Numbered from the stretch's first letter, positions 46,027 through 59,562 are shown. The stretch: DNA of 64,000 bases from Falciphora oryzae (GCA_000733355.1 JNVV01000001.1:2810219-2874218), one strand, 5' to 3'. A program made the numbers and translations. The notes: a model not told the origin generated them from the letters alone.

Positions 46027-49000
46027 GCCTGCTCTTGCGCGGCTCACGCCGCTTAGGTGAAGCACATTTTCCTTTTGGCATATCCCGGTCTCTCGAGCTC
46101 TACCTTGTCTGTCTGTTTTCCCATGCATCAACAGCGGTCCTCTGCTCGAGCTACCTAACCCCTTGTTTTTTTGTTCTACCGTGGGCCATGGATGGCCGGA
46201 ACAACAGCCTTGTCAGGACCATATTTGTCTGTCCATCCCTCCTTTGGGCGTTTTTTTTTTTTTTTACAGATTCAGACCACGATACCCTTCGCGAAGTATG
46301 TACTACTTTTTTTTTTTTTTTTTTACCATACTCACCTTTATTAGCATAGGCGTTTTCAGGCGCGTAGACTTGTTCATATTGTTCATTGGATCCCAATCAG
46401 ACGCCCTTGTGCGGTTTTCGAATGCTGCCTAGACTCACCCCTGCCGCACTGCCGTTTCCTGGATCTGGTGCGTCAGCCCCATTCTCAGAGTCTCGTTGCA
46501 CAACATATACAGTTAGCATTCACGTCTTACATGGGCGCTATGCCGTGTGGGCTGGAAGCATTTGGACTGTTGCACGCACGCTTGAACACCAGACGTTGTC
46601 CGCCAACCCCATGTCGCGGGTAGACGACGCGTCGGCTGTGATAGCCACCAGACAAGCAGCCATCCACCCCCTGCTATAGCCGATCGCGTAGGACGGCATT
46701 ATGGTAAGAAGTGTTTCTTGATACTTGTTCCAAATGGTCTGCGAGTTATCAAACGCAGTCCAGACACCTGCGCAGAGAAAGGGCCTGCCAAAACCAACAG
46801 CTAGACGATATCGACTACCACCGCGTGAGATGGAGACCTGTCTCAGTTGATATGGCGAGACTGCATAGAGCATAGAGCACAAGGATGAAAGGTAGGTCAG
46901 TGTGCGCATTTGATGTACGTCATCCATCACGCGTCGGTACTCAGTGCATTCTATTCACTACATGCCAACATTTGAAGTATCCCACTTTGTGACTCGACTC
47001 TCCTAGTTTCCTATCACGAACTCCCCTGCCGGCCTTCGACTTTGGCCGTCTCGAGATAGGTGGATTGGTATCGAAACAGACATCATGCCACGTTGCCTCT
47101 TTTAAGTAGTTCGTCGAAAACGAGCCCAGTAATAAGCAGACCATCTCGACAAGACTACCAGTCTCCGGTTCGACATCAAGTCACCAAACACCCGGCTGCA
47201 GGTCCTTTCCTTCCTCCGTCAAGTAATCGGTGATTATTCGCGTCTTCTTCCACCACCCCCGAGGAGGCACTCGTAGTCACCAAGCGAACGATGCAATCGC
47301 CGTCCATCCCATCATGTGCGGTCAACAATGACCGCCGCGACTATCGAATCCAGCCAGAGATGCTGTCCGTGCCCGCTCACTGCCACCTCTCTCTACCAAA
47401 AGCATCGAACGGGGAAACGTTCGTCAGGTCCACGATGCGCAGATTCTCTCCTCGGATTTCCTCATGGCTGGCCGCACAAACAAATTATCGTTAGGCTTTG
47501 TTACCGTGTGTTGCCTCTTTGGGGCGCACTCGTCCTGCAACGGCACTTTCAGCTTTGTTCGATTGTTCCGTCAAATGGATGATGTGTCACATATCAGTTT
47601 GGGCCGGACGGAGCGCACCATTGGCTAGAAGCATGTCTAGCCTCCCCCAGACGTGTAAGTGGTTCGTTCCCCACTCGTTTGTCCTCCCGAGTATGTAGAA
47701 ACACTACGTACCCAGGTGAACATTGATAAGTATCAGGTAGGATGGAATACGGTTCCAATCGAGAGGGCTGGATGGGTGTCTACGCGTTGTTAGGGCGACG
47801 ACAGAATTTTTGGGCACCAGGAAATTGCTACGCACAACATAGCCGTAGTTTTTTTTTTTTTTTTTTTTTTTTTGTGAGGGCTATGTGATCAATGAGAGAA
47901 GCTGTCATTCAACAGCCTCTCAAATACGGCGCTTGAAGCACCCGTACCTGAACAATAAAACGCGTCGTTCCTCCAAGGAACGTGGTCGAAGAAAATATCC
48001 GACGGGCTGCCCAACATTGCGTTTGCATGGCTGAAGTCATTTAGGTTGAGTCTACCGGTCCTGAAAGGCTGATTGGATGGGGCATATACAGCATCCCCCT
48101 GGGTGTTTGTGGATTGGGAAATTGCATATATCAAATAAGGGCTATAGCACGAGGAAGGAGAAGTTAATAGAGGAAACCCGAGGTCAACGTTCAATGACAA
48201 CCCCCAAGTTATATCGAGTTTGGATAGGTTTTTGATGCTTGTTGCCTGTGGATTCCCGCGGGGCAACGGGAGCACAACTTCAGATCGAGGATTGGCAGAG
48301 CCTGTTTCTGTAAATTGTGGGGTTCCTTCCTCCATTCTCACCAGTCTATCTGACGGCTTCCACGGTCAAGATCAATTGGATGTCGATCCTCAATCCGTCG
48401 CCCCTTCCTGAAGCATGGATGAAAAGAAGCGCAGCGGGACCTAGACTCGGCGCTTGTGGTGGGGCTGGCCTCGATGAGCTGCCAGGTGCCTCGTCGTCAG
48501 TGCGGGATGAGGTGGGTCCGGTTATGCTGCTCTGTGATTGGCCATGACGGTTTGATAGGGCTCGAGCTACCTGGCGTCTAAACAGCACCGGGGCTGCGGT
48601 GCACCAGCGGGTGTTAGTGGCCATGTAGGTGGGCTCCTGGCTCCTGGCTGTGGGGCAGGTGCCCGATGCTGAGCAGGCCGCGGACACGGGTCTGGTCTTT
48701 GTGGCCTGCTATTTCGAGCCCGAGGCCGCGCCGCAAACCAAGAAGCAAGCAATTTGACATCACGCAGCCGAGAGCAGATCCGGACCACAGCCAGCCGCCG
48801 AACAGCCCGCACAATTGAATGCGACAGAGCGCGCCCGCCAGCATCCGTTACAGCATCCTTTGCGACCCGGCCGCATCGCTCTGACGGCCCCAGCAGCGCA
48901 GCAAAACCCTTGCTTCCCGGCCCTGCGCTTTTTCTTTGCGCACTCCACCCTGCCTTGCCTCAAGTCGGCACCACTGCTCGGCACGGGAGAGCCTCACGGA

Positions 49001-49507
49001 TAACCTTGACCAGCCCCGACCGGAGTGCCACGAGACTTCAGACCACGCCACGCCTGTCCGATCCAAATCCTGATCCATCGCATCACCAGTCATACTCCCG
49101 ATCCCGCACCGATCCCCAGAGGCTGGCAGTCCTGAGAAACGAGTCGGTGCCGGTGTCACCTGTCTGCAAGGTTGTGGTAGCCTCACCCAGCCTCGCCCTC
49201 CACCGTCGCTCGCCCCGAGTGCCCTGCCGTCGGCTATCCACCATCGTCCGACGACGGTACAACCCCCGGCCAGGTCGATTGCGCCACGCACACACGTATC
49301 CCTCCCGAGACGCGACGCAAGGCAGGCAAACAAGGGCGGTGGCTTACCATCCGATCCGAGCACGCAACACCGCATTCACGTCAACCCATCGCACAGCCAT
49401 CACGGACCTGGCCACACTCGTGACCCCCGGTGTCGAGGACCTAAACAAACAGAACTACCCTTCACCCCGCGCGCCGCGACCGTCATCCTTTCCCTCGTCT
49501 GTCCAAC
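46027..49507. other. 3.5-kb intergenic region
   Basis: Between the 734-aa gene and CAF40. It holds T runs near 46250-46265, 46305-46324 and 47850-47873. Short frames at 46538-46930 (-), 47889-48341 (-) and 48754-49734 (+) have no recognisable features. Pyrimidine-rich sequence from about 48760 on is probably the CAF40 promoter and 5' leader. Confidence 0.45.
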
Positions 49508-50963
49508 ATGATGCCAAATCCGCATCTGTATGGCCACCACCAGTACACCCCGCAGGGGGACTCGTCGTGGATGCACCAGCAGAATACGCATCACCAGCAC
49601 GCCGCCGCCGCCCAGCAGCAGGCCGCCGCCGCAGCAGCCGCGGCCTCGGCCGCCCAGCAGCAACACTATACCCGCATCGCATCAGCGCACCCGGCCAACG
49701 CGCTGGCCTCGGCCGCACACGCCGGCCAAGATGAGGCCATGGGGCCCGGCATCAGCGAGGACAATCGGAGGACGCTTGCCTATATCGCCGACCTCCTCAA
49801 CGAGGGCACTCGCGAGGCCGCGTTACTCGAGCTCAGTAAGAAGCGGGAGCAGGTTCCAGAGCTGGCCCTGATTCTCTGGCACTCGTTTGGTACGCACTTT
49901 CCTCTTTCATGATACGCTGTCTACACTGTCTCCCCCCAGACGGGATGTCTTGGCCGTTGCTCTCATCGCGACTGAACGGGTACAGCTGGCGGCGGGCTGC
50001 TCTTGGCTGTTTGACTCCCACATTTTGGGGCCGCCTGGATGATATTGAAAGCTGACACTACACCGCGCATAGGTGTCATGACCTCTCTGCTGCAGGAAAT
50101 CATCTCGGTCTACACACTTCTCAACCCATCCCAGCTTACCGCCGCGGCCTCGAACCGAGTCTGCAACGCGCTTGCGCTGCTTCAGTGCGTCGCGTCGCAT
50201 AACGAGACTCGGACCCTTTTTCTGAATGGTACATAGAAACCCGAAAGCCTGATTGTGCCTGGCTGGAGATGCGCGGGGTCTGCTGTGCGGTGAAGGCGTT
50301 GCTGACACGTTTACAAAGCACACATTCCTCTCTACCTCTACCCCTTCCTGAACACGACCTCCAAGTCTCGGCCTTTCGAGTACCTCCGCCTGACGTCGCT
50401 CGGCGTCATTGGCGCGCTGGTCAAGAACGATTCCTCCGAGGTCATCAACTTCCTCTTGACCACCGAGATTATCCCGCTCTGCCTTCGTATCATGGAGACA
50501 GGCTCGGAACTTAGCAAGACGGTTGCCATCTTCATCGTGCAAAAGATTCTGTTGGACGATAACGGCCTCAACTACATCTGCGCCACGTACGAGCGTTTCT
50601 ACGCCGTGGGGACCGTCCTGAGCAACATGGTTGCGCAGCTGGTGGAGCAACAGACGGCTCGTTTGCTCAAGCATGTTGTTAGGTGCTTCCTGAGGTATGC
50701 CTATTCCCCCCTGGGACCCAGCCGGTCTCGACTGTTTCTGGTGTATCGACGGGAGACTAAAATGTACCATCCTGCTGTATAGATTGAGCGACAATGCCCG
50801 TGCTCGTGAGGCGCTTCGACAGTGCCTCCCCGACCCGCTGCGAGATGCGACGTTTTCCTCGGTGCTGCGCGATGACGCTGCCACCAAGAGATGTCTTACC
50901 CAACTGTTGATCAACCTCTCCGACAACGTTGTCGAGTCTGGGAGCGGACACCACGGACTCTGA
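49508..50963 (+). CDS. CAF40: CAF40/RCD1 (CNOT9), CCR4-NOT complex subunit
   Basis: Four exons (49508-49889, 50073-50228, 50319-50694, 50783-50963; introns 183, 90 and 88 nt) give 364 aa. A His/Gln/Ala-rich N-terminal extension (about 1-90) precedes the conserved Rcd1 domain, an armadillo-like helical repeat. Family blocks include LIADLLNE-type [69 protein letters not shown] and [20 protein letters not shown]40 scaffolds the CCR4-NOT deadenylase and recruits mRNA-specific repressors in the cytoplasm. A second ATG lies at 49511, so the first two residues are both Met. All three joins keep frame, and their donors and acceptors are canonical. Confidence 0.95.
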
Positions 50964-53900
50964 GCGGGCTCCCTTCTAAGAAACGGAGCAGCCAGCACAG
51001 ATATGGCCGTATTGACTGCTCCGAAACCACACATCCCCCAGTCCGGAGAGCGATACATGCGTGTGCCGCTCATGCCGTTGCGACCGGGACCAACGGAAAC
51101 GTGTGCCTATGAGCACACTGTTTCCTCTTCAAGATCCACGGCGCGAAACCGAAAACGCAAGACGACGAACCCATTCCTTTTGTTTTGTACACACGCATTC
51201 ATCAGCCGCAACACCAGCCGAAACGACAAAATACGCATACCCGGAAGTTTATGGAGTGCCAGCATATTTTCGTACTTGGCTTTTTTTTTGTTTTCAGCCT
51301 TGCTGCTTTCCGTTGTATCAGGTCTTATTCCATTTCCATTGGAAGAAAGCGTCCCACGGGCCAAGGCTTTCTGTTCATACCTTGCCTCGATCTTGTCCGT
51401 TGGAGAATGCTCTGACCTTTTGGCCTTTACGTACCTTTTCTCTTCGGGGGATGACTCTTTCACCCTCTCGTCTGGTTGGGGGAAAGGCACGGGGAACCCC
51501 TGGATTCTCTCGTCTTGGCCCAGATCATGTCGTCTGGAGGCAGACTGGGCCGGTGATTATTCCTATCGAGTCTGGTTGTCTAAAATAACGCATGGGAGAG
51601 GGTGACGAGAGGGGGATGTTGGGATTGGGTGCGCAAAGGTTGACGGGTCCTTGCATTTTCTTGGGAGGTGGGAATCGTTATATGTGCATGATCCTAGAGG
51701 TTATACCCTTGGGTGTGTTTTGCTTGCCGGCGTTGGAACCAGATTACGTGGGTGGACTGGGAGGAGGGGAAAACTGGGAACCTAAAGCAGCCGGCTGGCT
51801 CACAAGGCTCTGCTTCAATGTATAATACCAAAACCAAAACTTGTCCTTCTCCAGTGTAGATATTTTAAGGGCGCAGCGTAAGATAGGATGCTTCTCATGG
51901 TTGACTACTCGCGGAATGCCTATTATGGACATGAAGGTCGTCGGCCCCGCGCCACGCGTCCTGCCGACGCCACGGGTGTCGATCAGCATAGGTCAGTCCC
52001 GTTTCACATGCTGCGATCTGCCTGTGCGTGCCGGCGAGCCCTGTGCGGGGCCCTCGACGTCATCGGGCCGGGCTGGAGGAAGCCGTTTTTTTTGCACAAT
52101 ATCTGAGACGGGTGCAGGGTCGGAGGGGGTGTCACGAGGGTGGTGGGAATGCCTGCAGCGGAGCGAAACTGCGGCTCCCTGCGTTGCTTGGCGAAACTGA
52201 AGCCCTGCTCTACACCCTGTTTTTTATTTTATTTTTTTGTTTTCCTATGAGCAGCAAGCGGTAGGGCTCGCCCGCGCGCGATATGGCCCAACCTCAACTG
52301 GCAAGTTGGCAACGGGAAGACAAGGCCCATCCGACTGCGTGCGGCTGACTCGGGGGAACAAAAGAAAACGAAGATCAGCCAAGCGCCTTCGAGGCCCTGG
52401 CCGGACCAGGGCAGGGCATGGCATGGCGTGGCATGTGCACCAGATGGCTAGTGACGGTGCGTGTGCCTTGCTCGCTTGCTGGCCTTGATTCCGACGGGAC
52501 CAGGGGCATGGAAAGCCGCAAAAAAAAAAAAAAAAAAAAAAAGAGAAGCAAGACAGCAAGCAGCGCATGCCGTGGCGTGTCAAATCTGGGCACGGGCATC
52601 GGGTTGGGCGAAAAAGACAGCCCACAATCACGACAGTCGAGCCCGCGACAAATGCACGGATACGTAGGCGGTCGTGGGCCATATTGTTTGTTCAATTAGG
52701 GTCGGTCTGGGGTAAGTAGACCCGCTCGGGATCCAGTGGGAGGCATGTAAGTGGAAATGGAGGTCAGACCCGGTCTGCTGCCCATCACCAACCAACCCCT
52801 CCACGCCGCCAGCGGCAAACCCCCCAATCCAATCCCTGCAGCCGGGGAGCGGTCAGGCGGTACTTGGCTGGGGAGGGTCAGGTTCACCTCGCATCACGGA
52901 CGGGGGTCCTGGGGTGGGCTCTGCTGCGGCTCTTCGTTGGGTCCTCGTCCATCTTGGAGAGCGGCGGACGGCTGCACGTGGGGTTGCCGGTGGCGGGCGC
53001 CCAGCGCGCTAGCGGCTTTTTGAGGTGCAGAGAGATTCAATCAAGTGTCGCACTTGAGCTGAACGGGCTGCAGGCAGGCGTCCAGAACCAGGGCTCTCAT
53101 GTTGTGTTGCGTCACAGTCTGCGGGCAGACGGCGCGCGCTGCGACACTGACCACCTAGTCTAGACAGCGCCGCACCTCTCAACTAGGACGGAATGATCGG
53201 CTATCGCAGGGATAATCCCCCAGGCGAGCAGTGCGACGACGCCCGGTGGCATCCGTGATGTGGCCGTGTGTGGTGGATGCCTGTGCCGTGTTGATGAAGT
53301 GATTCAGGCCGGGTTGCCCCATTGGGCTGCTTGGTTACAGGCTCGACCCTCAGGGGCCAGCTCCGTCAACGAGGCTCCAGACATGGGCAAAGAGAAAAAA
53401 AAGGAAAGCCATCGATCAGCAGCGCAGCACCAGAGACCCCTGCCATTTCGCCATTTCTGCCATTCCTGCCATTCCTCCCGACGCCCCCCCAGCGCGGCCA
53501 AGGTGCAAAACGAAATGAGCACTCGCAAGGCGACAGGCGAGACCATGTCGTGTACGTAGCAACTGGGCGAGACCGCAAATGGCGAATTGGCGCGCAGAGC
53601 TGGGAAGATAAGGGTGAACCTGGCGGTCAAAGTGTCGATGCGATCCACACAAGTGGTGCTGCTGCACGTCGCCCCCTGGTCTTGCGAGCGCGTGTCTGCC
53701 AACCGTGCGCCTCTGGAAATTCATCTCCTCTTGGGCCGTTTGTTTCCGTTGGATTGAGCAGGTATGTGACATAGTTGTCGCCCGCCCGTCAGACGAGGGC
53801 AAACGAAAGGGCCAAAAGGAACCAGTCAGGGCGCTAGGATGCCCACTATCTTGTGCCCGAGTTCTGGTGGCGCCGCTTATGGCGTGCGACGTGCATTTGC

Positions 53901-54774
53901 AGGAACGACCACACCCCTCGAGCTGGGTCAAAGTGACAATGTGGATTTGTGCTGGCCTGCCTGCCTGCCGCCGCCCACCTCGTGAGCTGCCTTGCGTGTG
54001 CGTCTCATCTCATCCGTCGTGTCCAGGCCGTTGGGGAGTCAGCACAGAGAGACGAGACGATGACTTGGGAAAAGACCAAGAAAAAAAAAAAAAAGAAAAA
54101 AAAACTCAGACCAGATCACAAGGGAAGGACCTAAGCATAGCCAAAACTAGAAATATGAGAAAACTAAAACCTTGACATCATTGTGATTTGTGGGGAGCGG
54201 CCGTGCCTCACAAATGCTGGGATCTTTTCCTGGAGGAGCAACAAGCAGCCCGATGCGGACCCCTTATTGGGGTCGTTTCTGGCCTGTTCTAGTGAGCACA
54301 GTCCACAAAGACTGTGCGCGCCAACGCTCCCTGCCCGGTTGGGCCCTCCTTGAAGACGTTGTCAACTGACCGTCCCCAAAACAACGCTAGCAATATAAAG
54401 AAAGTTCATTCCTCCCTTTCTGTTTTGGTTTGGTCTGACTGTGCCGTTTGCCGTCCCTACTCTCCTTATTCTTTTTTTTTTTTTCTTCGATTTTTTTTTC
54501 TTCCGTTTTTCCGCGACATCTTTTTACTCCGAGCACCGAGTTGGGGTGACCAAGCGCGCACACACACACACACACACACACGAACACCTGCAACCGTACC
54601 TGGCCTGCCGGACTGACGTTGGTTTTAGGCCTTTGCGTTTCGACTGAGCCCTTGACCCACGTCGTCCCAACTGCTGCAGCGCCTGTGCTGCTTTGGGTGT
54701 GAGGCGCGCCCGCGTGGTGCGGTTCGCCCCCCTCGGTCTTCCCCTGGCCGGCGGCGTCGCGGCACCACCACAAC
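50964..54774. other. 3.8-kb intergenic region with microsatellites
   Basis: Between CAF40 and the antiporter gene. It contains an A run (52520-52542), A-rich tracts near 54080-54105, T runs near 54472-54499, and a CA repeat at about 54559-54581. No frame has recognisable protein features. The last few hundred bases are probably the promoter and leader of the antiporter gene. Confidence 0.45.
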
Positions 54775-57700
54775 ATGGCTTCAGCCTCCACGGTGACGGT
54801 CCTGTCGACCGTCACCGCGTCGGCGTCTTCGGCAACGAATGCCCCGACCTCGGCCGCGCCCCAGGCCGGCGTGCTTGAGGGCTTGAACCCGGTTCATTAT
54901 GACCCCAAGGACCCTATTATCCTGTTCATTGTGCAGGCGTCGATAATCATCATATTTTGTCGCCTGCTCTACTTCCCGTTGAAGTACTTTGGCCAGCCCA
55001 GGGTTATCTCCGAGGTCATTGGCGGCATCGTGTTGGGTCCCTCGGTTATGGCCCGTATCCCGGGCTTCCAGAAGGCCGTCTTCCCGGCAGAGTCCATGCC
55101 CGTGCTATCCAATGTGGCCAACCTGGGTCTGATCATCTTCATGTTCATCACTGCCCTAGAAGTCGGTGAGTTTCGCGCCGTCCGCCGAGTTGTGGCAAAT
55201 CCATGCATCCCCCAGTGCCTCTAACCTGGATTCTGCACACAGATTTGAACCTGTTCATCCAGAACTGGAAGGTCGCCGTGAGCGTGTCTTTCGCCGGCCT
55301 GGTGCTGCCCTTTGGCCTGGGCTGCGCCATCGCCGTCGGAATCTACCACCAGTTCGCCAGCGATATGGTCAAGGACGTCAACTTCGGCGTCTTTGCCCTC
55401 TTCGTCGGCACCGCCATCGCCATCACCGCCTTCCCCGTGCTCTGCCGCATCCTGACCGAGCTCAACCTGCTCAGCACCTCGGTCGGCGTCACCACCCTCG
55501 CCGCCGGCGTCGGGAACGACATCGTCGGCTGGATCCTCCTCGCCCTTTGCGTCTCCCTCGTGAACAACGCCAGCGGCCTGGCCGCCCTCTGGGCCTTGCT
55601 CTGCTGCGTCGGCTGGATTCTGCTGCTCGTCTTTGCCGTGCGCCCTGCTTTCATCTGGATGCTGAAGCGGAGCGGGAGCCTCCAAGACGGGCCTTCGCCG
55701 GGCATGGTCACTCTGACTTTGCTGCTGGTCCTGTGCTCTTCATTCTTTACAGGTGAGTAGGCTAGTTTGGATCGATACCCCGATGTTGTATAGATTGGGT
55801 GTTTGGTCACTAACCGCGAGAACTCTCCAGGAATTATCGGCGTGCACCCCATATTCGGCGGTTTCCTTGTGGGCCTGATATGTCCGCACGAAGGCGGTTT
55901 CGCCATCAAGCTGACCCAGAAGATCGAGGATTTCGTCGGCGTCCTCTTCCTTCCCCTCTACTTTGCCCTTTCCGGGCTGAAGACTGACATCGGTCTGCTC
56001 AACGACGGCATCGTTTGGGCCTATGTCGTTGCCATCACCGTTCTCTCCTTCGCCGGCAAGATCATCGGCGGAACGCTTGCCGCGCGCGTCTGCGGGCTTC
56101 TTTGGCGCGAGAGTGCCGCCATTGGTGTCCTGATGAGTTGCAAGGGTCTTGTGGAGCTTATTGTCCTGGTGAGGAAGACTCTGGCAATACCTTGGCCGCA
56201 AATATCTAGCTTGGGGGTTTTTTTTTTGTTCGGATGGCGCTAACATTGATCTTTATTCTCGTTCCGCAGAACATTGGTCTCCAGGCCGGCATTCTGTCCT
56301 CGCGGACCTTCACCATGTTTGTCATCATGGCGCTTATTACTACCGTGACAACGACGCCGGTCACCAAGTGGCTCTACCCGCCATGGTACCAGAAGAAGCT
56401 GGAGCGCTGGAGGCGTGGAGAGATCGACTGGGACGGGAACCCGATTTACCCCGAAGCCAAGGGATCTATGGAACAACTCGAGTCCACCAGTGTCAACCGC
56501 GTTCTAGTCCACCTCCGGCTCGACAGCCTGCCCAGTCTCTTCACCCTCATCGTGCTGCTTGGACGGACCACGGACTCGGAACCTTCGCGCGGCAGCTCCC
56601 AGTCTGACGACAAGGCATCAGGCACCGAAGACGGTGTCTTGCAGCCGCAGACCAAGCCTACCGTGGGACGCCGTCACCTCGAGGTGCATGGTCTCCGCAT
56701 GCTGGAGCTGACAGACCGTACCTCGTCGGTCATGCAGGTGACGGAGGGCAACGATCTCTCCGAGAGCGATCCCGTCGTGAACGTCTTCCGGACGTTTTCG
56801 CAGCTCCACGAGGTGGCCGTCTCGGGCAAGGTCACCGTTGTTCCCACGCACACATATGCTGAGACATTGGCGAACAAGGCAAGCGACGTCGCGTCCGACC
56901 TTGTGGTGATACCCTGGAGCCACACGGGCTCCCTTGCCGAAGACCAGTTCTCGCCGCACTCGGTATCGCAGCAAGAGCGGTTCAGCGACAGGAACCACCT
57001 CGACTTTGTGAACGGGACTCTGCGCAACGCGTCCTGCAACGCGGCCGTATTCATCGACAACGGCTTTGGTGGCCCCGGACCGCGCTCCGTGAAGCCCCAG
57101 AGGCCTGGCCTGGACCGGAATATCAGCCTGCTGTCGATAAGGAGCCAGCGCGACACGGCGACGCTCTTCGTCACGGATCGGACACACCACGTCTTCATGC
57201 CTTTCTTTGGCGGGTCCGACGACCGGGCCGCGCTCAGGTTCGTGCTGCAGCTGGCCAGGAACCGGCTCGTCACCGTCACCATCGTCAACTTCAAGTGGCG
57301 GTCCCAGCTGGCCGGCGACGACACATCGCCCATCAGCCCGGTCGAGGAGGACGAGGAGGATGCGGCGGCTCGCACCTTGGACAGCGCGACCGCCCCGGTC
57401 GATGCGGCCAGCAAGTCGGGCGCCGCCGTCCGCGAGGAGCATCGCGCGGTCGAGGCGAGGGCGGCGGGCCGCGCGGCGGACGAGGCCGCCGTCGTGGGCC
57501 TGCGCAGCCTGCTGGCCACGGCCAACGGCGGCGGCTTCGCGGGTCGCGTAAAGCTCGAGGAGGTCGACAGCTCGCCCGAGAAGGTGCTCTCGGAGGCGCT
57601 GGAGCGAGCCGCGGCCGAGGTCTCGGCCAAGACCCGCAAGAACTCGGGCGACATCGTCGTGGTGGGCCGCAGGCACGCGGCGCTGCCCGGCGAGAAGGCC

Positions 57701-57907
57701 GCGGCGGGGGCCGCGACGGACCAGCAGAACTACCAGGACGACCTCAAGGGCACGCTGGGCCTGGTCGGCGAGCAGCTGGTCGCCAAGGGCCTCAAGGCTA
57801 GCCTGCTCGTCATGAAGGCGGCCGCCAGGCGCAAGAACAGCAGCAACGATGCTGGCGGCGCTGGCGGTGATAGCAGCGACGAGGCTGGTGGCAGTGGGAC
57901 TCGGTAA
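54775..57907 (+). CDS. KHA1: K+/H+ antiporter, KHA1/CPA2 family
   Basis: Four exons (54775-55165, 55243-55752, 55831-56168, 56270-57907; introns 77, 78 and 101 nt) give 958 aa. The N-terminal half (about 45-440) is a Na+/H+-exchanger-type membrane domain with about 12 hydrophobic segments. Family blocks include QPRVISEVIGGIVLGPS, NLGLIIFMFITALEVDL, TAIAITAFPVLCRIL, GVGNDIVGWILLAL, LPLYFALSGLKTD and GVLMSCKGLVELIVL. The Asp of GNDIVGW corresponds to the ion-binding Asp of CPA2 transporters. The C-terminal half is cytosolic and includes two weak universal-stress-protein-like regions (VTVVPTHTYAETLANKA and DIVVVGRRHAALPGE) with an Ala/Glu-rich linker and a Gly/Ser-rich end. Yeast Kha1 works in Golgi/endosomal K+ and pH balance; the location here is inferred. 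Confidence 0.93.
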
Positions 57908-58362
57908 ATCACTCACATACTTATTGGGCGGGCGGCTTTTCTTTTGGTTTTTTTTGGGTGCATCGGCTTGGGCCGATCCTCAGAGGGCAACGGCATTTTG
58001 GATACCTGGGTGTTTTGGGTCCTCATCTCTTTGTCGTACATTATCTGGTCTTATTTCATGCTCATCGAGATCACGATTTCGTTTCACTTGAGCTTGTCCG
58101 ATGTGGGGTTTCAAAGTGAACGTTATATGGATGCAACGTCACGGTTAACTCCCCGAATAGCAGCTTTGGGAAAGCTGCATTTAAACGTGTGCACTCGAGC
58201 AAGAAACAAGAAACAGGTGACAGAATAGTTGGCAGGGGCCTTGATATTAATAATGGAAGTGTGGAATAGGAGAGGGCGAGGATGAGACAGAGATTTCAGT
58301 CCTTGGCACATGTGGGATGCTCTGCATATAGTCCCCACAACACCTCCTGACCGCCACCCACA
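57908..58362. other. 3' region of KHA1 and tRNA 5' flank
   Basis: About 450 bp between the KHA1 stop and the tRNA gene. No frame or other signal is recognised. It should include the KHA1 polyadenylation region. Confidence 0.4.
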
Positions 58363-58468
58363 GACAACGTGGGAGAGTGGTTAATCCGTTGGCCTGCTAT
58401 TGGGTGATTCAAGCCGAGTAACAAAGCCAATGCCTTCGGGCGCGCGCGTTCGAATCGCGTCGTTGTCG
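58363..58468 (+). tRNA. tRNA-Ser(GCT) with intron
   Basis: Acceptor arms GACAACG and CGTTGTC pair fully, with discriminator G at 58468, as in serine tRNAs. An A-box-like TGGGAGAGTGG and a B-box-like GTTCGAATC are present. The anticodon stem TTGGC (58389-58393) pairs with GCCAA (58426-58430). The loop CTGCTA carries anticodon GCT at 58396-58398 (reads AGC/AGU). A 25-nt intron is inferred at 58400-58424, one base after the anticodon. A long variable arm (GCCTTCGGGC) fits a class II tRNA. The mature length is 81 nt before CCA. Confidence 0.9.
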
Positions 58469-58471
58469 TGC

Positions 58472-58480
58472 TTTTTTTTT
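58472..58480 (+). terminator. RNA polymerase III terminator
   Basis: A run of nine T starts 4 nt after the tRNA discriminator base, the standard Pol III stop. Confidence 0.85.
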
Positions 58481-59172
58481 GCCTTTGGCCATGTTGCATT
58501 CGCACCACTTGGGCACTCTTTCTCATTCTTACCTTACCCGGCTTGTTTTTGCATCATTCCGCAGACTGGACTGTCCGTCTCGATTCCGATGTTGGACATG
58601 ATTTATTTGGGTCTCTGCATCTCCTATTATTTTTCCTTTTTCCTTTTTCAATTGGGTACCTATTTGGGACTGATCATCCTTTCTCCGCGTTGGCATCCTC
58701 CTTTTGGGGGCCTATTTGCGTTCAAAAACATCCATCCACCCGCACACCGTCCATCTTTAGGATTTGCCGGAGATGGTCAAATCGTGGGGGCACCGTCGTG
58801 TTCCAACTCGGGAACTCCCGGTGCAGCAGCAGCGTCACTGTTTCCACCCATGACAAGCCTCCGGTCAAGGCGGTTCCGCTTCAATTGACTTTTTGTATAT
58901 CCGGCGCGTATGGGCGGCGGGCAGGAGTCAGCTCCCAAACACCTGGATAAGCCCCGGCGACTGAGATATGCTTTTTTAGTCCTGGACGCGAGTCGCTTTT
59001 TAGTGGCGGCCGAGATAACAATACTTGCGATTGGTTTCGAAAAGCCATCCGCCAAGGAACTGAAAAAATGGGAGACGAAAAGGTTCTTCCAGAAGGCCGG
59101 GACAGTTGCCAGTCTCGCCGGGCAGTTTACTACGTAGAGCCACGAAAGGGGAAACCGGCCTGCCTTCGCTTT

Positions 59173-59180
59173 CTCCGCGG
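59173..59180 (+). promoter_or_regulatory. NirA/NIT4-type site CTCCGCGG
   Basis: Exact match to CTCCGHGG, about 1.06 kb upstream of the nitrite reductase ATG. Confidence 0.45.
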
Positions 59181-59562
59181 CCCAAAAGACGTCAGTGGGC
59201 CAAGTGGGACGCGGGAAGCGGGAGCGGCTGGCTGCATGTCCCTGATTGGCCCGCGGCCGGGCCTTATCAACCCACGTCGAGCGGATATCAGGAGCCGCCC
59301 ATTCTGTTATCTGGCCATTGGTGGGCGTCCTCACCAAGGGTCCTGTATCCATGACATTACAATGGCCTAAAAGCCACCGCTTCTCTCCTTATCGACCCAT
59401 CGCCCGGGCCCGGCTGCATGGCGCCCACAGGGCAGATCCGGTCGTCCGTTCAGACCAACCTTATCCCCTGTGCGTATGCCGTGTTCCACGCCCGCAGGCG
59501 GTGCACCAGCTGGGTACATTTCCGTGCCGCATACACGGAAATCCTGACTTTGCTGGCTTTCG

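Noticed and set aside
46538..46930. Minus-strand frame of 130 aa
   Set aside because: No domain, no splice context, no sign of selection. It could be an orphan but is not supportable.
47889..48341. Minus-strand frame of 150 aa
   Set aside because: The long form starts with GTG, and the shorter ATG form has no recognisable features.
48754..49734. 326-aa plus-strand frame overlapping the CAF40 start
   Set aside because: Ser/Arg/Pro-rich reading of the CAF40 leader and first exon in another frame.
56618..57916. 432-aa minus-strand frame opposite KHA1 exon 4
   Set aside because: Antisense shadow, no domain.
58777..59352. 191-aa minus-strand ATG frame in the nitrite reductase promoter
   Set aside because: No recognisable features; it covers the NirA-type site at 59173.
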